A stretch of 64,000 bases of DNA, taken from positions 310,001 to 374,000 of the forward strand of contig CANMOY010000002.1 of NCBI GenBank assembly GCA_947499595.1, written 5' to 3'. This document shows positions 25,492 through 34,139 of the stretch, piece by piece; the first letter of the stretch is position 1; each line of letters starts with the position of its first letter. The notes under the pieces are model-generated. The model was not told where the DNA came from and searched no databases. It saw only the letters and a program-made list of their open reading frames with translations. The DNA comes from an uncultured Mesonia sp. GTDB taxonomy: Bacteria; Bacteroidota; Bacteroidia; Flavobacteriales; Flavobacteriaceae. A program made the position numbers and the translations under genes.

Positions 25492-26066
25492 TTTGCTTAA
25501 AATACTTTTCAATTCCGGGTAGATGACTCCTTCATAAAGCACTGTATTTTAAACCCTGGACCGTATTTAAATTTTGTTACTCTTTAAACCTTACTTGCTT
25601 AAAACTGACTTAGTCTTTAAGTATACTAACTTTACATCAAAGCAAGGTTTAAACCAAATTGTTTCAATTCTGAATCCATATTGAATCTATTATGAGTATA
25701 CCTAAGTCCACAAAATAGTGGACTCACCGTGGACTCACTGTGGACTCAGTGTGGACTCAGTACGCTTTTGATAGGTATTTGAATTGGAGTAGATTGACTT
25801 CATCTGGACTTGAAAGAGAAGGGTGAAAGAGATCTAGCAATGCTCAAATGCCTTCATTGCACGGTTCATTTAAAAAAAAGTTAAAGCCTATGAAAATCGT
25901 AATTATTATACTTTATAGATGTGTTAGAAAAGGCTTTTTCGAAAATCAAATTTATTTTTTAAGTTGAATAGAGCTTTTATGTATAACCACGAGTAAATAA
26001 GATTTTCATAGCAATAGCTTACATATCAAAACCAAACATTCTACCATAAAACAACATAATTAAAAA
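25492..26066. other. AT-rich accessory spacer without genes
   Basis: No open frame here looks coding. The stretch contains an 11-bp tandem array (25718-25761) and an 11-bp inverted repeat CTATGAAAATC (25888-25898) with GATTTTCATAG (26001-26011). The rest is featureless AT-rich DNA, as often seen at the edge of acquired islands. Confidence 0.6.
25705..25761. repeat. Four 11-bp tandem repeats preceded by an inverted copy
   Basis: GTGGACTCACC, GTGGACTCACT, GTGGACTCAGT and GTGGACTCAGT follow each other without gaps at 25718-25761. AGTCCAC at 25705-25711 is the inverse of the start of the first unit and can pair with GTGGACT at 25718-25724. A period of 11 bp places each unit on the same face of the helix, as in protein-binding arrays. 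Confidence 0.7.
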
Positions 26067-26094
26067 TGCATCATAGTAATTATGCAAAAATAAA

Positions 26095-26126
26095 TTTGCA
26101 CAACTCCTAAATACTAAATATATTTG
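26095..26126 (+). promoter_or_regulatory. Consensus promoter of the defence operon
   Basis: TTTG at 26095-26098 and TATATTTG at 26119-26126 are 20 bp apart, a full match to the Bacteroidota consensus. The first gene starts at 26154. TGCAT/ATGCA half-sites surround it (26067-26071, 26082-26086, 26125-26129, 26154-26158), which could bind a regulator. Confidence 0.75.
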
Positions 26127-26153
26127 CATCCTAATAATTATGTAATATAAATT

Positions 26154-26741
26154 ATGCAATGTGAGATTGTATCATTAAAATCTATTTTAAGCTATAAAGG
26201 CTTGTCTTCTGGATATTCCTTTAGAGGTAAAATTCAGCATACTCACAATGGAGGTGTTCGTGTGATACAGCTTAAAGATTTTGAAAATGACTATACCGCA
26301 ATTGGGCAAGACTGCACTCTTGTGGAGCGCGAAAAAATAAAAGACAAATACTTCCTTGAAACTGGTGATGTGTTATTCATAGCTAAAGGGACTAACAATT
26401 TTTCGCTAGTTTTTGAAGAAATTGATGACACTGCTACTATAGCTTCATCTGCGCTGTTTGTTCTCAAAGTTGACACCAGGTTAGCTAATCCTTTTTACGT
26501 AGCCTGGTACCTCAATCAAACTGAGGTCCAAAATTATTTTAAATCTAACGAGACAGGAACCTACACTAAAAGCATTAGTAAGCCTATTTTAGAAGAAGCG
26601 CCTATTGCTTTACCGTCATTAGAAACACAACATAAAATAGCCCAAGTAGCCAGTTTACATAATAAGGAACTAGCATTAAGCCATAAAATCATTGCATTAA
26701 AAAATCAATTAACAACAACTCAATTATTAAACGCACTATAA
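26154..26741 (+). CDS. Half-length type I restriction specificity (HsdS-like) subunit
   Basis: A 195-residue protein with one target recognition domain (about 1-150) and one C-terminal conserved helix (about 155-195). The segment IALPSLETQHKIAQVASLHN is the standard HsdS motif, normally PLPEQQKIA. A full HsdS has two such units; one is encoded further down the operon at 31055. This half protein may act as a dimer giving a second DNA specificity, or regulate the complex. It ends 1 bp before the hsdM start codon. Confidence 0.75.
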   Translation: MQCEIVSLKSILSYKGLSSGYSFRGKIQHTHNGGVRVIQLKDFENDYTAIGQDCTLVEREKIKDKYFLETGDVLFIAKGTNNFSLVFEEIDDTATIASSALFVLKVDTRLANPFYVAWYLNQTEVQNYFKSNETGTYTKSISKPILEEAPIALPSLETQHKIAQVASLHNKELALSHKIIALKNQLTTTQLLNAL

Positions 26742-26742
26742 A

Positions 26743-28257
26743 ATGTCAAACCAAACAAAACCCACTCAAGAGGAAATAAATGCAGCATTATGGAATGCCT
26801 GCGACACATTTAGAGGTGCTTTTGATTCGTCAGAATACAAAAACTACATCCTCGTTTTTATGTTTATTAAATACCTAAGTGATGTCTGGAAAGATCACTA
26901 TAACGAACTAAAAGAACGCTATGGTGATGATGACGAACTTATACAACGTAAACTAAGAAGAGAGCGTTTTGTATTACCAGACAACTGCACCTTTGATTAT
27001 ATCTATGAGCATAGAAACGATACAGATATAGGTGAGAAAATTGACACCATCTTTGCAAAAATTGAAGAGGCAAATATTGAAAAACTCGATGGTGTTTTTA
27101 GAAACATCAGTTTCAACTCAGAAAAGCTGGGTCAAACTAAAGACCGTAACCGTCGTTTAAAAAATCTAATTAACGATTTTGCAAAGCCCGAACTCGATTT
27201 CCGTCCATCACAATGGGAAGGTAAACAAGATATTTTAGGTGAAGCCTATATGTACCTGCTAGAAAAATTTGCTTCTGGAGCTGGTAAAAAAGGCGGTGAA
27301 TTTTTTACACCAAAAGAGGTTTCTAGCCTATTGGCAAAATTAGTAGCTCCGCAAGAAGGAAATCGAATATTTGACCCTACTTGTGGTTCTGGTTCACTAC
27401 TTATTAAAGTAGCTGAAGAAACAAAAGATAAAGACGGCAATCCGTCTAACGATTTTGCTGTGTATGGTCAGGAGAGTAATGGTGATACCTGGGCACTAAG
27501 TAAGATGAACTGTTTCTTGCATAGTATGGATGCTGCACAAATTGAGTGGTGCGATACCATAAACAACCCTAAACTGCTAGAAGGCGATGTTTTAATGAAG
27601 TTTGATATTGTAGTAGCAAACCCACCATTTAGTTTAGATAAATGGGGACACGAAAACGCAGAGGCAGATCGCTACAAGCGTTTTATGCGTGGTGTACCAC
27701 CTAAATCTAAAGGAGACTATGCCTTTATCCTGCATATGATAGAAACTACCTTGCCTACGGGTAAAGTAGGTGTTATTGTACCGCACGGCGTCCTCTTTCG
27801 CGGAAGCGCAGAACAAAAGATACGCAAGAAGCTTATAGAAGAAAATCTATTAGAAGCGGTTATAGGCTTACCTACTAATCTATTTTATGGTACGGGTATA
27901 CCGGCTGCCATTCTCATCTTTAACAAAGCCAAAACAACTAAGGACATCTTATTTATAGATGCCAGTAAAGAATTTGATGATGGTAAAAAGCAGAACGTAT
28001 TACGTAAGCAGGATATTGAGAAAATTGTAAATACTCATAAAGAGTTTGCTACCGTAGATAAATACAGTGCTGTGGTATCTCCTGCCGAAGTCGCAGAGAA
28101 TGATTACAACTTAAACATACCGCGCTATGTAGACACTTTTGAAGAGGAAGAACCTGTAGATATTGCAGAGGTTCAAAAAAACATTGAACAACTGGAAGCC
28201 CAGCTCGTAGAAGTACGCGCAGAAATGAACAGGCATTTAAAAGAACTAGGGTATTAA
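26743..28257 (+). CDS. hsdM: Type I restriction-modification methyltransferase subunit
   Basis: A 504-residue N6-adenine methyltransferase. An N-terminal helical HsdM_N domain (about 10-145) precedes the catalytic domain with FDPTCGSGSLLIKVA (SAM-binding, near 210) and the NPPF motif in VVANPPFSLDKWG near 292. The tail is a coiled coil (QKNIEQLEAQLVEVRAEMN). It works with HsdS and with HsdR, which is encoded 8 kb downstream in the same direction. Confidence 0.95.
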   Translation: MSNQTKPTQEEINAALWNACDTFRGAFDSSEYKNYILVFMFIKYLSDVWKDHYNELKERYGDDDELIQRKLRRERFVLPDNCTFDYIYEHRNDTDIGEKIDTIFAKIEEANIEKLDGVFRNISFNSEKLGQTKDRNRRLKNLINDFAKPELDFRPSQWEGKQDILGEAYMYLLEKFASGAGKKGGEFFTPKEVSSLLAKLVAPQEGNRIFDPTCGSGSLLIKVAEETKDKDGNPSNDFAVYGQESNGDTWALSKMNCFLHSMDAAQIEWCDTINNPKLLEGDVLMKFDIVVANPPFSLDKWGHENAEADRYKRFMRGVPPKSKGDYAFILHMIETTLPTGKVGVIVPHGVLFRGSAEQKIRKKLIEENLLEAVIGLPTNLFYGTGIPAAILIFNKAKTTKDILFIDASKEFDDGKKQNVLRKQDIEKIVNTHKEFATVDKYSAVVSPAEVAENDYNLNIPRYVDTFEEEEPVDIAEVQKNIEQLEAQLVEVRAEMNRHLKELGY

Positions 28258-28259
28258 AA

Positions 28260-29270
28260 ATGGAAAATAACGAACAAAATAACATCATCATTTACACCAG
28301 TTCAGATGGTAAAGCATCGGTAGCTTTATTTGAACGTGATGATAACGTATGGCTCAATCAAAAACAGCTCGCTGAAATTTTTGACACCTCTGTTCCTAAT
28401 ATCAGTATGCATATTAAAAGCATACTGAAAGACAAGGAGTTAAGCCCTAATTCAGTTATTAAGGATTACTTAACAACTGCATCAGATGGTAAAGAATATG
28501 AGGTGTCATTCTATGCACTAGAAATGATTCTGGCCATAGGCTATCGTGTACGCAGTAAACGCGGTGTACAGTTTAGACAATGGGCTACACGTAACCTTGC
28601 TGAATATATGCGTAAAGGTTTTATTATGGACGACGAGCGTCTTAAAAATCCTGATGGTCGCCCAGATTATTTTGATGAGTTACTAGAGCGTATACGTGAT
28701 ATACGTGCAAGTGAAAAACGCTTTTACCAGAAAGTACGTGACCTTTTTAGTTTAAGTAGCGATTACGACCCTACAGACAAGGCGACACAAATGTTCTTTG
28801 CAGAGGCACAAAACAAACTACTTTTTGCAGTAACACGACAGACAGCTGCAGAGCTTATTGTTGCTAGAGCAGATGCACGTAAGCCCAATATGGGATTGAC
28901 TAACTGGAAAGGTAATGTGGTGCGCAAACAAGATATCACTACTGCAAAAAATTACCTAGTTGCAGATGAGCTAGACAGCCTTAACAGACTCGTAGTTATC
29001 TTTTTAGAACAGGCAGAATTACGTGTAAAAAACCAGCAAGACCTTACAATGTCTTACTGGCAAAACAATCTAGACAAGCTCATTGCTTTCAATGAATTTC
29101 CTGTACTTAAAACACCAGGAAAAATATCACACAAAGCAATGGAGAAAAAAGTTCGTATGCACTATGTAACTTATGATAAGCTGCGCAAAAAAGAAGCTGC
29201 TGAAGAAGCAGACCGTAAGGAACTTGAGGAATTAAAAGCTCTAGCTGAGAAAATTAAAAAGAAAAAATAA
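28260..29270 (+). CDS. rhuM: RhuM-family protein
   Basis: A 336-residue protein of the virulence RhuM family. The N-terminal half has a KilA-N/BRO-like DNA-binding pattern: NVWLNQKQLAEIFDTSVPNIS near 27-50 and a VSFYALEMILAIGYRVRSKR block near 80-100. The middle holds RIRDIRASEKRFYQKVRDLF and the C-terminus a charged coiled coil (RKKEAAEEADRKELEELK). The molecular role is unknown. RhuM genes often sit in type I restriction loci, as here, 2 bp after hsdM. Confidence 0.88.
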   Translation: MENNEQNNIIIYTSSDGKASVALFERDDNVWLNQKQLAEIFDTSVPNISMHIKSILKDKELSPNSVIKDYLTTASDGKEYEVSFYALEMILAIGYRVRSKRGVQFRQWATRNLAEYMRKGFIMDDERLKNPDGRPDYFDELLERIRDIRASEKRFYQKVRDLFSLSSDYDPTDKATQMFFAEAQNKLLFAVTRQTAAELIVARADARKPNMGLTNWKGNVVRKQDITTAKNYLVADELDSLNRLVVIFLEQAELRVKNQQDLTMSYWQNNLDKLIAFNEFPVLKTPGKISHKAMEKKVRMHYVTYDKLRKKEAAEEADRKELEELKALAEKIKKKK

Positions 29271-29295
29271 TATGAAAGCAGTTACAGATAACACC

Positions 29296-29309
29296 GCTTT
29301 CACGAAAGC
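29296..29309. repeat. Degenerate GCTTTCGCGAAAGC palindrome, copy 1
   Basis: GCTTTCACGAAAGC lies between rhuM and the next gene, within a tiny frame that reads MKAVTDNTAFTKA and stops. Related copies lie at 31082-31094, inside the start of hsdS, and at 39820-39831, inside the metallopeptidase gene. Confidence 0.55.
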
Positions 29310-29325
29310 TTAAATTATAAAGAAT

Positions 29326-29745
29326 ATGAATGAAGTTTGGAATTATACATTAGAAATGGCAGGATTGATTGCACAACTATACGCAAACAACCCTAAGTAT
29401 AATAATGTAAGAGTCTTTATGCCTAACTACGCAAAAAACATTGCTGAAGATTACAAAGAGAGATTGTTAACAGATATAGCGAACATCAATCCTAAATCCG
29501 TTGTAGCAATCTTCATTGATGCTTCTCATATACAACTAGAGGAAATCGCAATGCAACCACGTATTGTTTTACACTTTGATCCAAAACGCAAAATTACAGA
29601 TGTTCATCTTGTAACTGTAGACGACGCTAATTATAAAATAGACACTGTTAGAATGCAGGAGTTATCTCCATCAGATGCTGCAGCTTATTATTATAAACTT
29701 TCAAATGATACACAAGAGTATTATGAGCAATACCTATCTAACTAA
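29326..29745 (+). CDS. Hypothetical protein inside the restriction operon
   Basis: A 139-residue soluble protein that I do not recognise. It has no signal peptide or membrane segment. The middle is predicted strand-helix-strand (KSVVAIFIDASHIQLEEI, then RIVLHFDPKRKITDVHLVTV). It lies between rhuM and the PLD-like gene on the same strand. A role as a partner of the PLD-like protein is only a guess from position. Confidence 0.7.
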   Translation: MNEVWNYTLEMAGLIAQLYANNPKYNNVRVFMPNYAKNIAEDYKERLLTDIANINPKSVVAIFIDASHIQLEEIAMQPRIVLHFDPKRKITDVHLVTVDDANYKIDTVRMQELSPSDAAAYYYKLSNDTQEYYEQYLSN

Positions 29746-29780
29746 ATAAATGCTTTAAAAACATTTAAACTTAAAACAGA

Positions 29781-31055
29781 ATGACCAAAGTACTAAAACT
29801 AGAAACCGAGTTTAAAAAATTCATCCGTAAAGCAGATGAAATTTGCATCGCTGTAGCGATGATAACAGACTATGGCCTATCCTTATTTGATGATAGAGAT
29901 GAAGACTGTACTTTGGAAATACTGGTAGGATACGATTTACCTACACAACCTAGCGCATTGCAAAAACTAATAGATAATAAAGTTGCAACTAAAATTTATG
30001 ATGTAAAAAATCATTTCTTTCATCCTAAAGTGTACTTATTTAGAATTAATGAAGAGTGGACGGCGTTTGTAGGTTCTGGTAACTGCACTAAAGGCGGTTT
30101 AAATGCTAATATAGAAATGAGTTTAAAAATTGAAGATGAAGATACAGTAGATGATTTATTAAATTGGTACGAGACTTATTACAACTTAGGCACCATACTT
30201 ACTCAAGAATGGCTCAATGACTATAAACTGTTTTATACAGAACTTAGGGATAAAGAAAAGCAATTACAATCACTTACAAAGCAATTTAAAAAGGCTACTG
30301 GTGTAACTAAAGGAGCGGTAGCATTAAAAGATTACGATTTTACAGGCCAGTTTTTTACATTTAAGCATTATGACGCTTTTACAGCACCCAAACCAATCTT
30401 AGACGAGCCTGGCCCTATTAAAGAACGACTAGAAGTACGTAATAAATTAGAAGAATTACACAATCGCATCTACCCATTAATAAATAAAAAGGGTTGGGAA
30501 ATATATGCGCACCACCAGTCACAACACCTTACATCTTCTTTTAGACATAACGAGCGTGCATCGAGCAGCCTTAATGCTATATGGCTACATTACGGTCGCA
30601 GTGAGGAAGAACTTGAAGATTATAAAAACCAGTATGGAGATAATATGACATCATTATACCATATGCGTTTAGAGATTTTAATTCTTAAAGACTATTTATG
30701 GGTAGAACTGCGTGTGGGAAAAAACGATGGTAGTTATCCAGATAGAGACTACATTAAAAAACAACTTAAAAGCAATCCTGATTTCACAAAACAATATTAT
30801 CAACTAATTAAAGAGCTTGATAAATCATTTACAATAACCATTGCAGATGAAGAAGTACCTGTAACCGATTTTACAGATGCGACAGATCTTAAAGAATTCA
30901 CGTTGCAAGACAACCCTAAAATTTATTATTTCAGGATTGGACGTATATATAGACCTGATGACAGAGCAATTTCAGACAACAATATTGTTACCACGATAAT
31001 GAATGACTTTGAAAAACTATATCCTCTATACCAACTTTTTAAGCACACATTTTAA
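29781..31055 (+). CDS. Phospholipase D-like domain protein, probable nuclease
   Basis: A 424-residue cytoplasmic protein. The PLD-like domain (about 1-140) has the catalytic HxK motif in FFHPKVYLF (His81, Lys83) followed by FVGSGNCTKGGLNANIEMSL near 97-115. One HKD unit suggests a dimer, as in PLD-family nucleases. The C-terminal 280 residues are of unknown fold. Its stop overlaps the hsdS start (TAATG), so translation is probably coupled and it likely belongs to the defence function. Confidence 0.8.
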   Translation: MTKVLKLETEFKKFIRKADEICIAVAMITDYGLSLFDDRDEDCTLEILVGYDLPTQPSALQKLIDNKVATKIYDVKNHFFHPKVYLFRINEEWTAFVGSGNCTKGGLNANIEMSLKIEDEDTVDDLLNWYETYYNLGTILTQEWLNDYKLFYTELRDKEKQLQSLTKQFKKATGVTKGAVALKDYDFTGQFFTFKHYDAFTAPKPILDEPGPIKERLEVRNKLEELHNRIYPLINKKGWEIYAHHQSQHLTSSFRHNERASSSLNAIWLHYGRSEEELEDYKNQYGDNMTSLYHMRLEILILKDYLWVELRVGKNDGSYPDRDYIKKQLKSNPDFTKQYYQLIKELDKSFTITIADEEVPVTDFTDATDLKEFTLQDNPKIYYFRIGRIYRPDDRAISDNNIVTTIMNDFEKLYPLYQLFKHTF

Positions 31056-32251
31056 TGAACAATACAGCTATAAACAATACCGCTTTCGCGAAAGAACAAA
31101 CAAAACCAGGCTACAAAAAAACCAAATTAGGATGGATTCCTGAGGAGTGGAAAATCTTAAAGCTTGAAGATGTTGCTAGATTTAAAAACGGTAAAGGACA
31201 CGAAAAACTTATTGATGAGGATGGTGATTTTTATCTAGTAAATTCAAAGTTTGTCTCTACAGAAGGACTTGTATTTAAAAAAACTAATTCCCAATTAGTT
31301 CCATTAGAAAAAGACAATATTGCTATAGTTATGAGTGATATTCCAAATGGTAGAGCGATAGCTAAGTGTTTTTATGTTAATGAAAGTAATAAATACACTC
31401 TAAACCAACGTATTGGTGGGTTAACAACGAAGGGAATAGATAGTAAGTATTTATTTTATAGTTTGAATAGAAATAGATATTATTTAAAATTTGATGATGG
31501 GGTTAAACAGACTAATCTAAGAAAACAACAAGTTCTTGATTGCCCTTTACGTATCCCACCACTCCCAGAACAACAAAAAATAGCCAACATCCTCAACACC
31601 TGGGACAAAGCTATCGCTGCACAAGAACAGCTCATTGCACAAAAACAAGCACTTAAAAAAGGGCTTATGCAAGCTCTACTTACTGGTAAGAAGCGTTTTG
31701 ATGGGTTTACTGAGGAGTGGGAAGAGGTGAAATTAAAAGAAGTGTTTACACTAAGTAGTGGTAAAACAAAACCAAAAAACACTTATGAAAAACCTTCAAC
31801 TAAACACTCAATCCCTGTTTATGGAGGTAACGGTATTAGTGGTTATACTGATTCTATTTTTAGCAAAGGTAAAGTTATTTTGATTGGACGAGTTGGCGAA
31901 TATTGTGGTGTTGTGCACTATGTTGACAACGATATTTGGATTACAGATAATTGCCTGTATACCAAATCTTTTAGTAAAAAAGATAACATTTTATTTTTCG
32001 CTTTTCTGCTTGAATATTATAAACTAGACAGACTTAGAAATAAAGGTGGTCAACCATTAGTTTCTCAAAAGCCCATCCTAAATTTCAAATTGAAAAAACC
32101 AAAACTAGAAGAACAAAAGAAAATAGCAGATGTGCTTTCTTCCAAAAACAAAGAAATTGACATCTTAAAGGAAAAAGTTGAGCATTTAAAAACACAAAAA
32201 CAAGGTTTAATGCAGCAGTTGTTAACTGGTGAGAAAAGGGTGAAAATTTAG
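31055..32251 (+). CDS. hsdS: Type I restriction specificity subunit
   Basis: A 398-residue DNA recognition subunit with two target recognition domains (about 25-165 and 220-350). Each is followed by a conserved helix: PPLPEQQKIANILNTWDKAI near 170 and KLEEQKKIADVLSSKNKEI near 350. Both TRDs begin with a GW/FTEEW-like segment (GWIPEEWKILKLEDV and GFTEEWEEVKLKEVF). The first 14 residues (NNTAINNTAFAKE) derive from a GCTTTCGCGAAAG palindrome copy and look like an added leader. A start further in cannot be excluded. Confidence 0.92.
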   Translation: MNNTAINNTAFAKEQTKPGYKKTKLGWIPEEWKILKLEDVARFKNGKGHEKLIDEDGDFYLVNSKFVSTEGLVFKKTNSQLVPLEKDNIAIVMSDIPNGRAIAKCFYVNESNKYTLNQRIGGLTTKGIDSKYLFYSLNRNRYYLKFDDGVKQTNLRKQQVLDCPLRIPPLPEQQKIANILNTWDKAIAAQEQLIAQKQALKKGLMQALLTGKKRFDGFTEEWEEVKLKEVFTLSSGKTKPKNTYEKPSTKHSIPVYGGNGISGYTDSIFSKGKVILIGRVGEYCGVVHYVDNDIWITDNCLYTKSFSKKDNILFFAFLLEYYKLDRLRNKGGQPLVSQKPILNFKLKKPKLEEQKKIADVLSSKNKEIDILKEKVEHLKTQKQGLMQQLLTGEKRVKI

Positions 32252-32255
32252 GACT

Positions 32256-32792
32256 ATGGCTAAACAAACAAGAAATTTCTTTGTGAGCTATCATCACGAT
32301 TATGATCAGCAATATGTTGAAGAACTGCGTCAAATAAAACGTGGGATGAAAGTAGCAGATTATTCATTAAAAAATGATATCTCTCACTATTCTGAAGAAC
32401 AAATTTATAAGGTTATAAGAGATAAAATGCGCTCTTGTTCAGTTACAATTGTCCTTATAGGAGAAAGAACAGGTCATAGAAAATGGATAGACTGGGAATT
32501 ATGGGCATCTCTTAGAGGCTATAATAACAGTAAAAACCCTAAACGTTCATTCAGACCCAAAGGATTGCTAGCAGTGTACTTACCAGTAGCGAATCATTCT
32601 GTTCCAGACCGTTTACAAGCTAATATTGATTCAGGTTACGCAGTCTCAATGAGATGGAAAAATGTTCAACGTGATTTAGAAAGTAAAATCAACTATGCAA
32701 TTTGGAAACGAGACAATGCTAATCACGAGATAGTCAATAATCTAGAAAGATTAGATAGAAATGCGTTCAACTTTTTAGGATTTAAAATATAA
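32256..32792 (+). CDS. TIR-domain protein 1 (ThsB/DUF1863-like)
   Basis: A 178-residue protein made almost wholly of one TIR-like domain. Strand A is NFFVSYHHDYD (7-17). VTIVLIGERTGHRKWIDWELW carries the probable NADase Glu at 81. Then GLLAVYLP and ANIDSGYAVSMRW follow. This pattern matches the DUF1863 TIR group that includes Thoeris ThsB, which makes cyclic ADP-ribose signals on phage infection. It starts 4 bp after hsdS. Members three genes on (33354) share its late motifs. Confidence 0.85.
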   Translation: MAKQTRNFFVSYHHDYDQQYVEELRQIKRGMKVADYSLKNDISHYSEEQIYKVIRDKMRSCSVTIVLIGERTGHRKWIDWELWASLRGYNNSKNPKRSFRPKGLLAVYLPVANHSVPDRLQANIDSGYAVSMRWKNVQRDLESKINYAIWKRDNANHEIVNNLERLDRNAFNFLGFKI

Positions 32793-32794
32793 TT

Positions 32795-33343
32795 ATGTCA
32801 GGTATTAACAGAGCGCACAGCCTCAATGAGAGTAAAGCTAAAATAAACCTATCTATAGGTAAGAAATGTATTTTCATAAGTCATCACAAAAGTGACCTTG
32901 AATATTGCAAAAAAATAGCAACTTATATTATGAAAGCTGGTATAGACGTTTATTTAGATGAATATGATTATGATTTAAAACATCAAGTTCAAACTAATAA
33001 TCCAGCTGGTGTGGTACGTTGTATTAGAAATGGGATTAATAATAGTTCTCATATGTTATGTGTTATTTCACCAAGTACTATAAATTCAAAATGGGTTCCT
33101 TGGGAAATAGGTTATGGTTATGATAAAACAACTATTGGAGCACTTACTCTTAAAGGTATTTCTAACAAATCTCTACCTGATTATATAAAAACCGTACCTG
33201 TCGTAAGAGGAACAAAATCATTAAACACTTATTTAGCGAGTATTATAGGTAGACCTCAACCAGTCCTAGAGTCTTATGGGTATATAAAAGCACATTCCAA
33301 TACTATGCATTCGTTGGATAATGTTTTAGACTGGGAATTATAA
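32795..33343 (+). CDS. TIR-domain protein 2
   Basis: A 182-residue protein with a classical TIR pattern: KCIFISHHKSDLEYCKKIA (24-42), AGIDVYLDEYDYD (BB-loop region, 48-60), HMLCVISPSTINSKWVPWEIG with probable catalytic Glu104, and a late PVVRGTKSLNTYLASI. It starts 2 bp after TIR 1. The bacterial TIR family cleaves NAD+ or makes cyclic nucleotides from it. No effector domain or membrane segment is fused. Confidence 0.85.
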   Translation: MSGINRAHSLNESKAKINLSIGKKCIFISHHKSDLEYCKKIATYIMKAGIDVYLDEYDYDLKHQVQTNNPAGVVRCIRNGINNSSHMLCVISPSTINSKWVPWEIGYGYDKTTIGALTLKGISNKSLPDYIKTVPVVRGTKSLNTYLASIIGRPQPVLESYGYIKAHSNTMHSLDNVLDWEL

Positions 33344-33353
33344 AAGAGAAATT

Positions 33354-34139
33354 ATGAGTAAAGAATATTTAATATCAAAGCTATCTTTTAGAGATACTGT
33401 ACAATTAATAGACACTGTCAAAGTTGGTTTAGTAAATGGAAATTCTGTAGGGATATTTGAAACTAAAGACAGGAATTGGCTTGTCAATCAATTTAACTCA
33501 GGGCACACCATTGGAGGTGTATATAAGAATGTAAAAGGCTTATGGTATCGCAAAGATGTTTTTAGAGTTGAAAATGATTGTTTTAAATGGGGTTACTCTT
33601 TTCCAAAAAACATTTCCAAACGTAATGTATTTGTAAGCTATTATCACAATGATGATCAATTAAAAAGGCAAGAATTTGATAATCTTTTTAGTGATTTAAT
33701 AATTAATCAATCTGTTATGCTAGACGAGATCAACGGCGAAAATAGTGACGATTATATACATAGATTGATTAATCAAGGTTATATGAAAGACACAACAGTA
33801 ATTGCTGTTTTGTTAGGTCCCAAGACTAAATGTAGAAAGCACGTTGATTGGGAAATAGGTGGTGCATTAAATAAAAAGGTTGGAGATAGATATGCAGGGT
33901 TATTAGGAATTAGACTTCCTTCTCATCCAGATTATGGTTTAGGTGCAACATACAGCGAGCATTATTATTCAGAAAGATTTTATGCAAATATAGAGTCAGG
34001 ATATGCAGTAGTAATAGATTGGACAGAAGATAGGAAAGAACTTCAGGATGCTATTGAGTTGGCATTCTCGCGAAGAAGTGAGTTAGATAAAATTAAAAAC
34101 CTAGCAATACCAAGATTAACCAAAAATTTATGCGAATGA
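33354..34139 (+). CDS. TIR-domain protein 3 with N-terminal extension (DUF1863-like)
   Basis: A 261-residue protein. The first 85 residues form an extra domain of unknown type (DTVQLIDTVKVGLVNG and GGVYKNVKGLWYRKDVFRV). A TIR domain follows: NVFVSYYHNDDQ (91-102), TTVIAVLLGPKTKCRKHVDW with Glu167, GLLGIRLPSHPDYG and ANIESGYAVVIDW. The last motifs parallel those of TIR 1 (GLLAVYLP, ANIDSGYAV), so the two are diverged paralogues. The stop overlaps TIR 4. Confidence 0.82.
   Translation: MSKEYLISKLSFRDTVQLIDTVKVGLVNGNSVGIFETKDRNWLVNQFNSGHTIGGVYKNVKGLWYRKDVFRVENDCFKWGYSFPKNISKRNVFVSYYHNDDQLKRQEFDNLFSDLIINQSVMLDEINGENSDDYIHRLINQGYMKDTTVIAVLLGPKTKCRKHVDWEIGGALNKKVGDRYAGLLGIRLPSHPDYGLGATYSEHYYSERFYANIESGYAVVIDWTEDRKELQDAIELAFSRRSELDKIKNLAIPRLTKNLCE

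Noticed and set aside
25222..25761. Repeats near the tRNA as a CRISPR array.
   Set aside because: Units are 28 bp with no regular spacers, or 11 bp with no spacers at all; one type is an IS end next to transposase codons; no cas genes.
29272..29313. A 13-codon gene (MKAVTDNTAFTKA) between rhuM and the next gene.
   Set aside because: It is explained by a degenerate GCTTTCGCGAAAGC palindrome copy, also seen in the hsdS leader.
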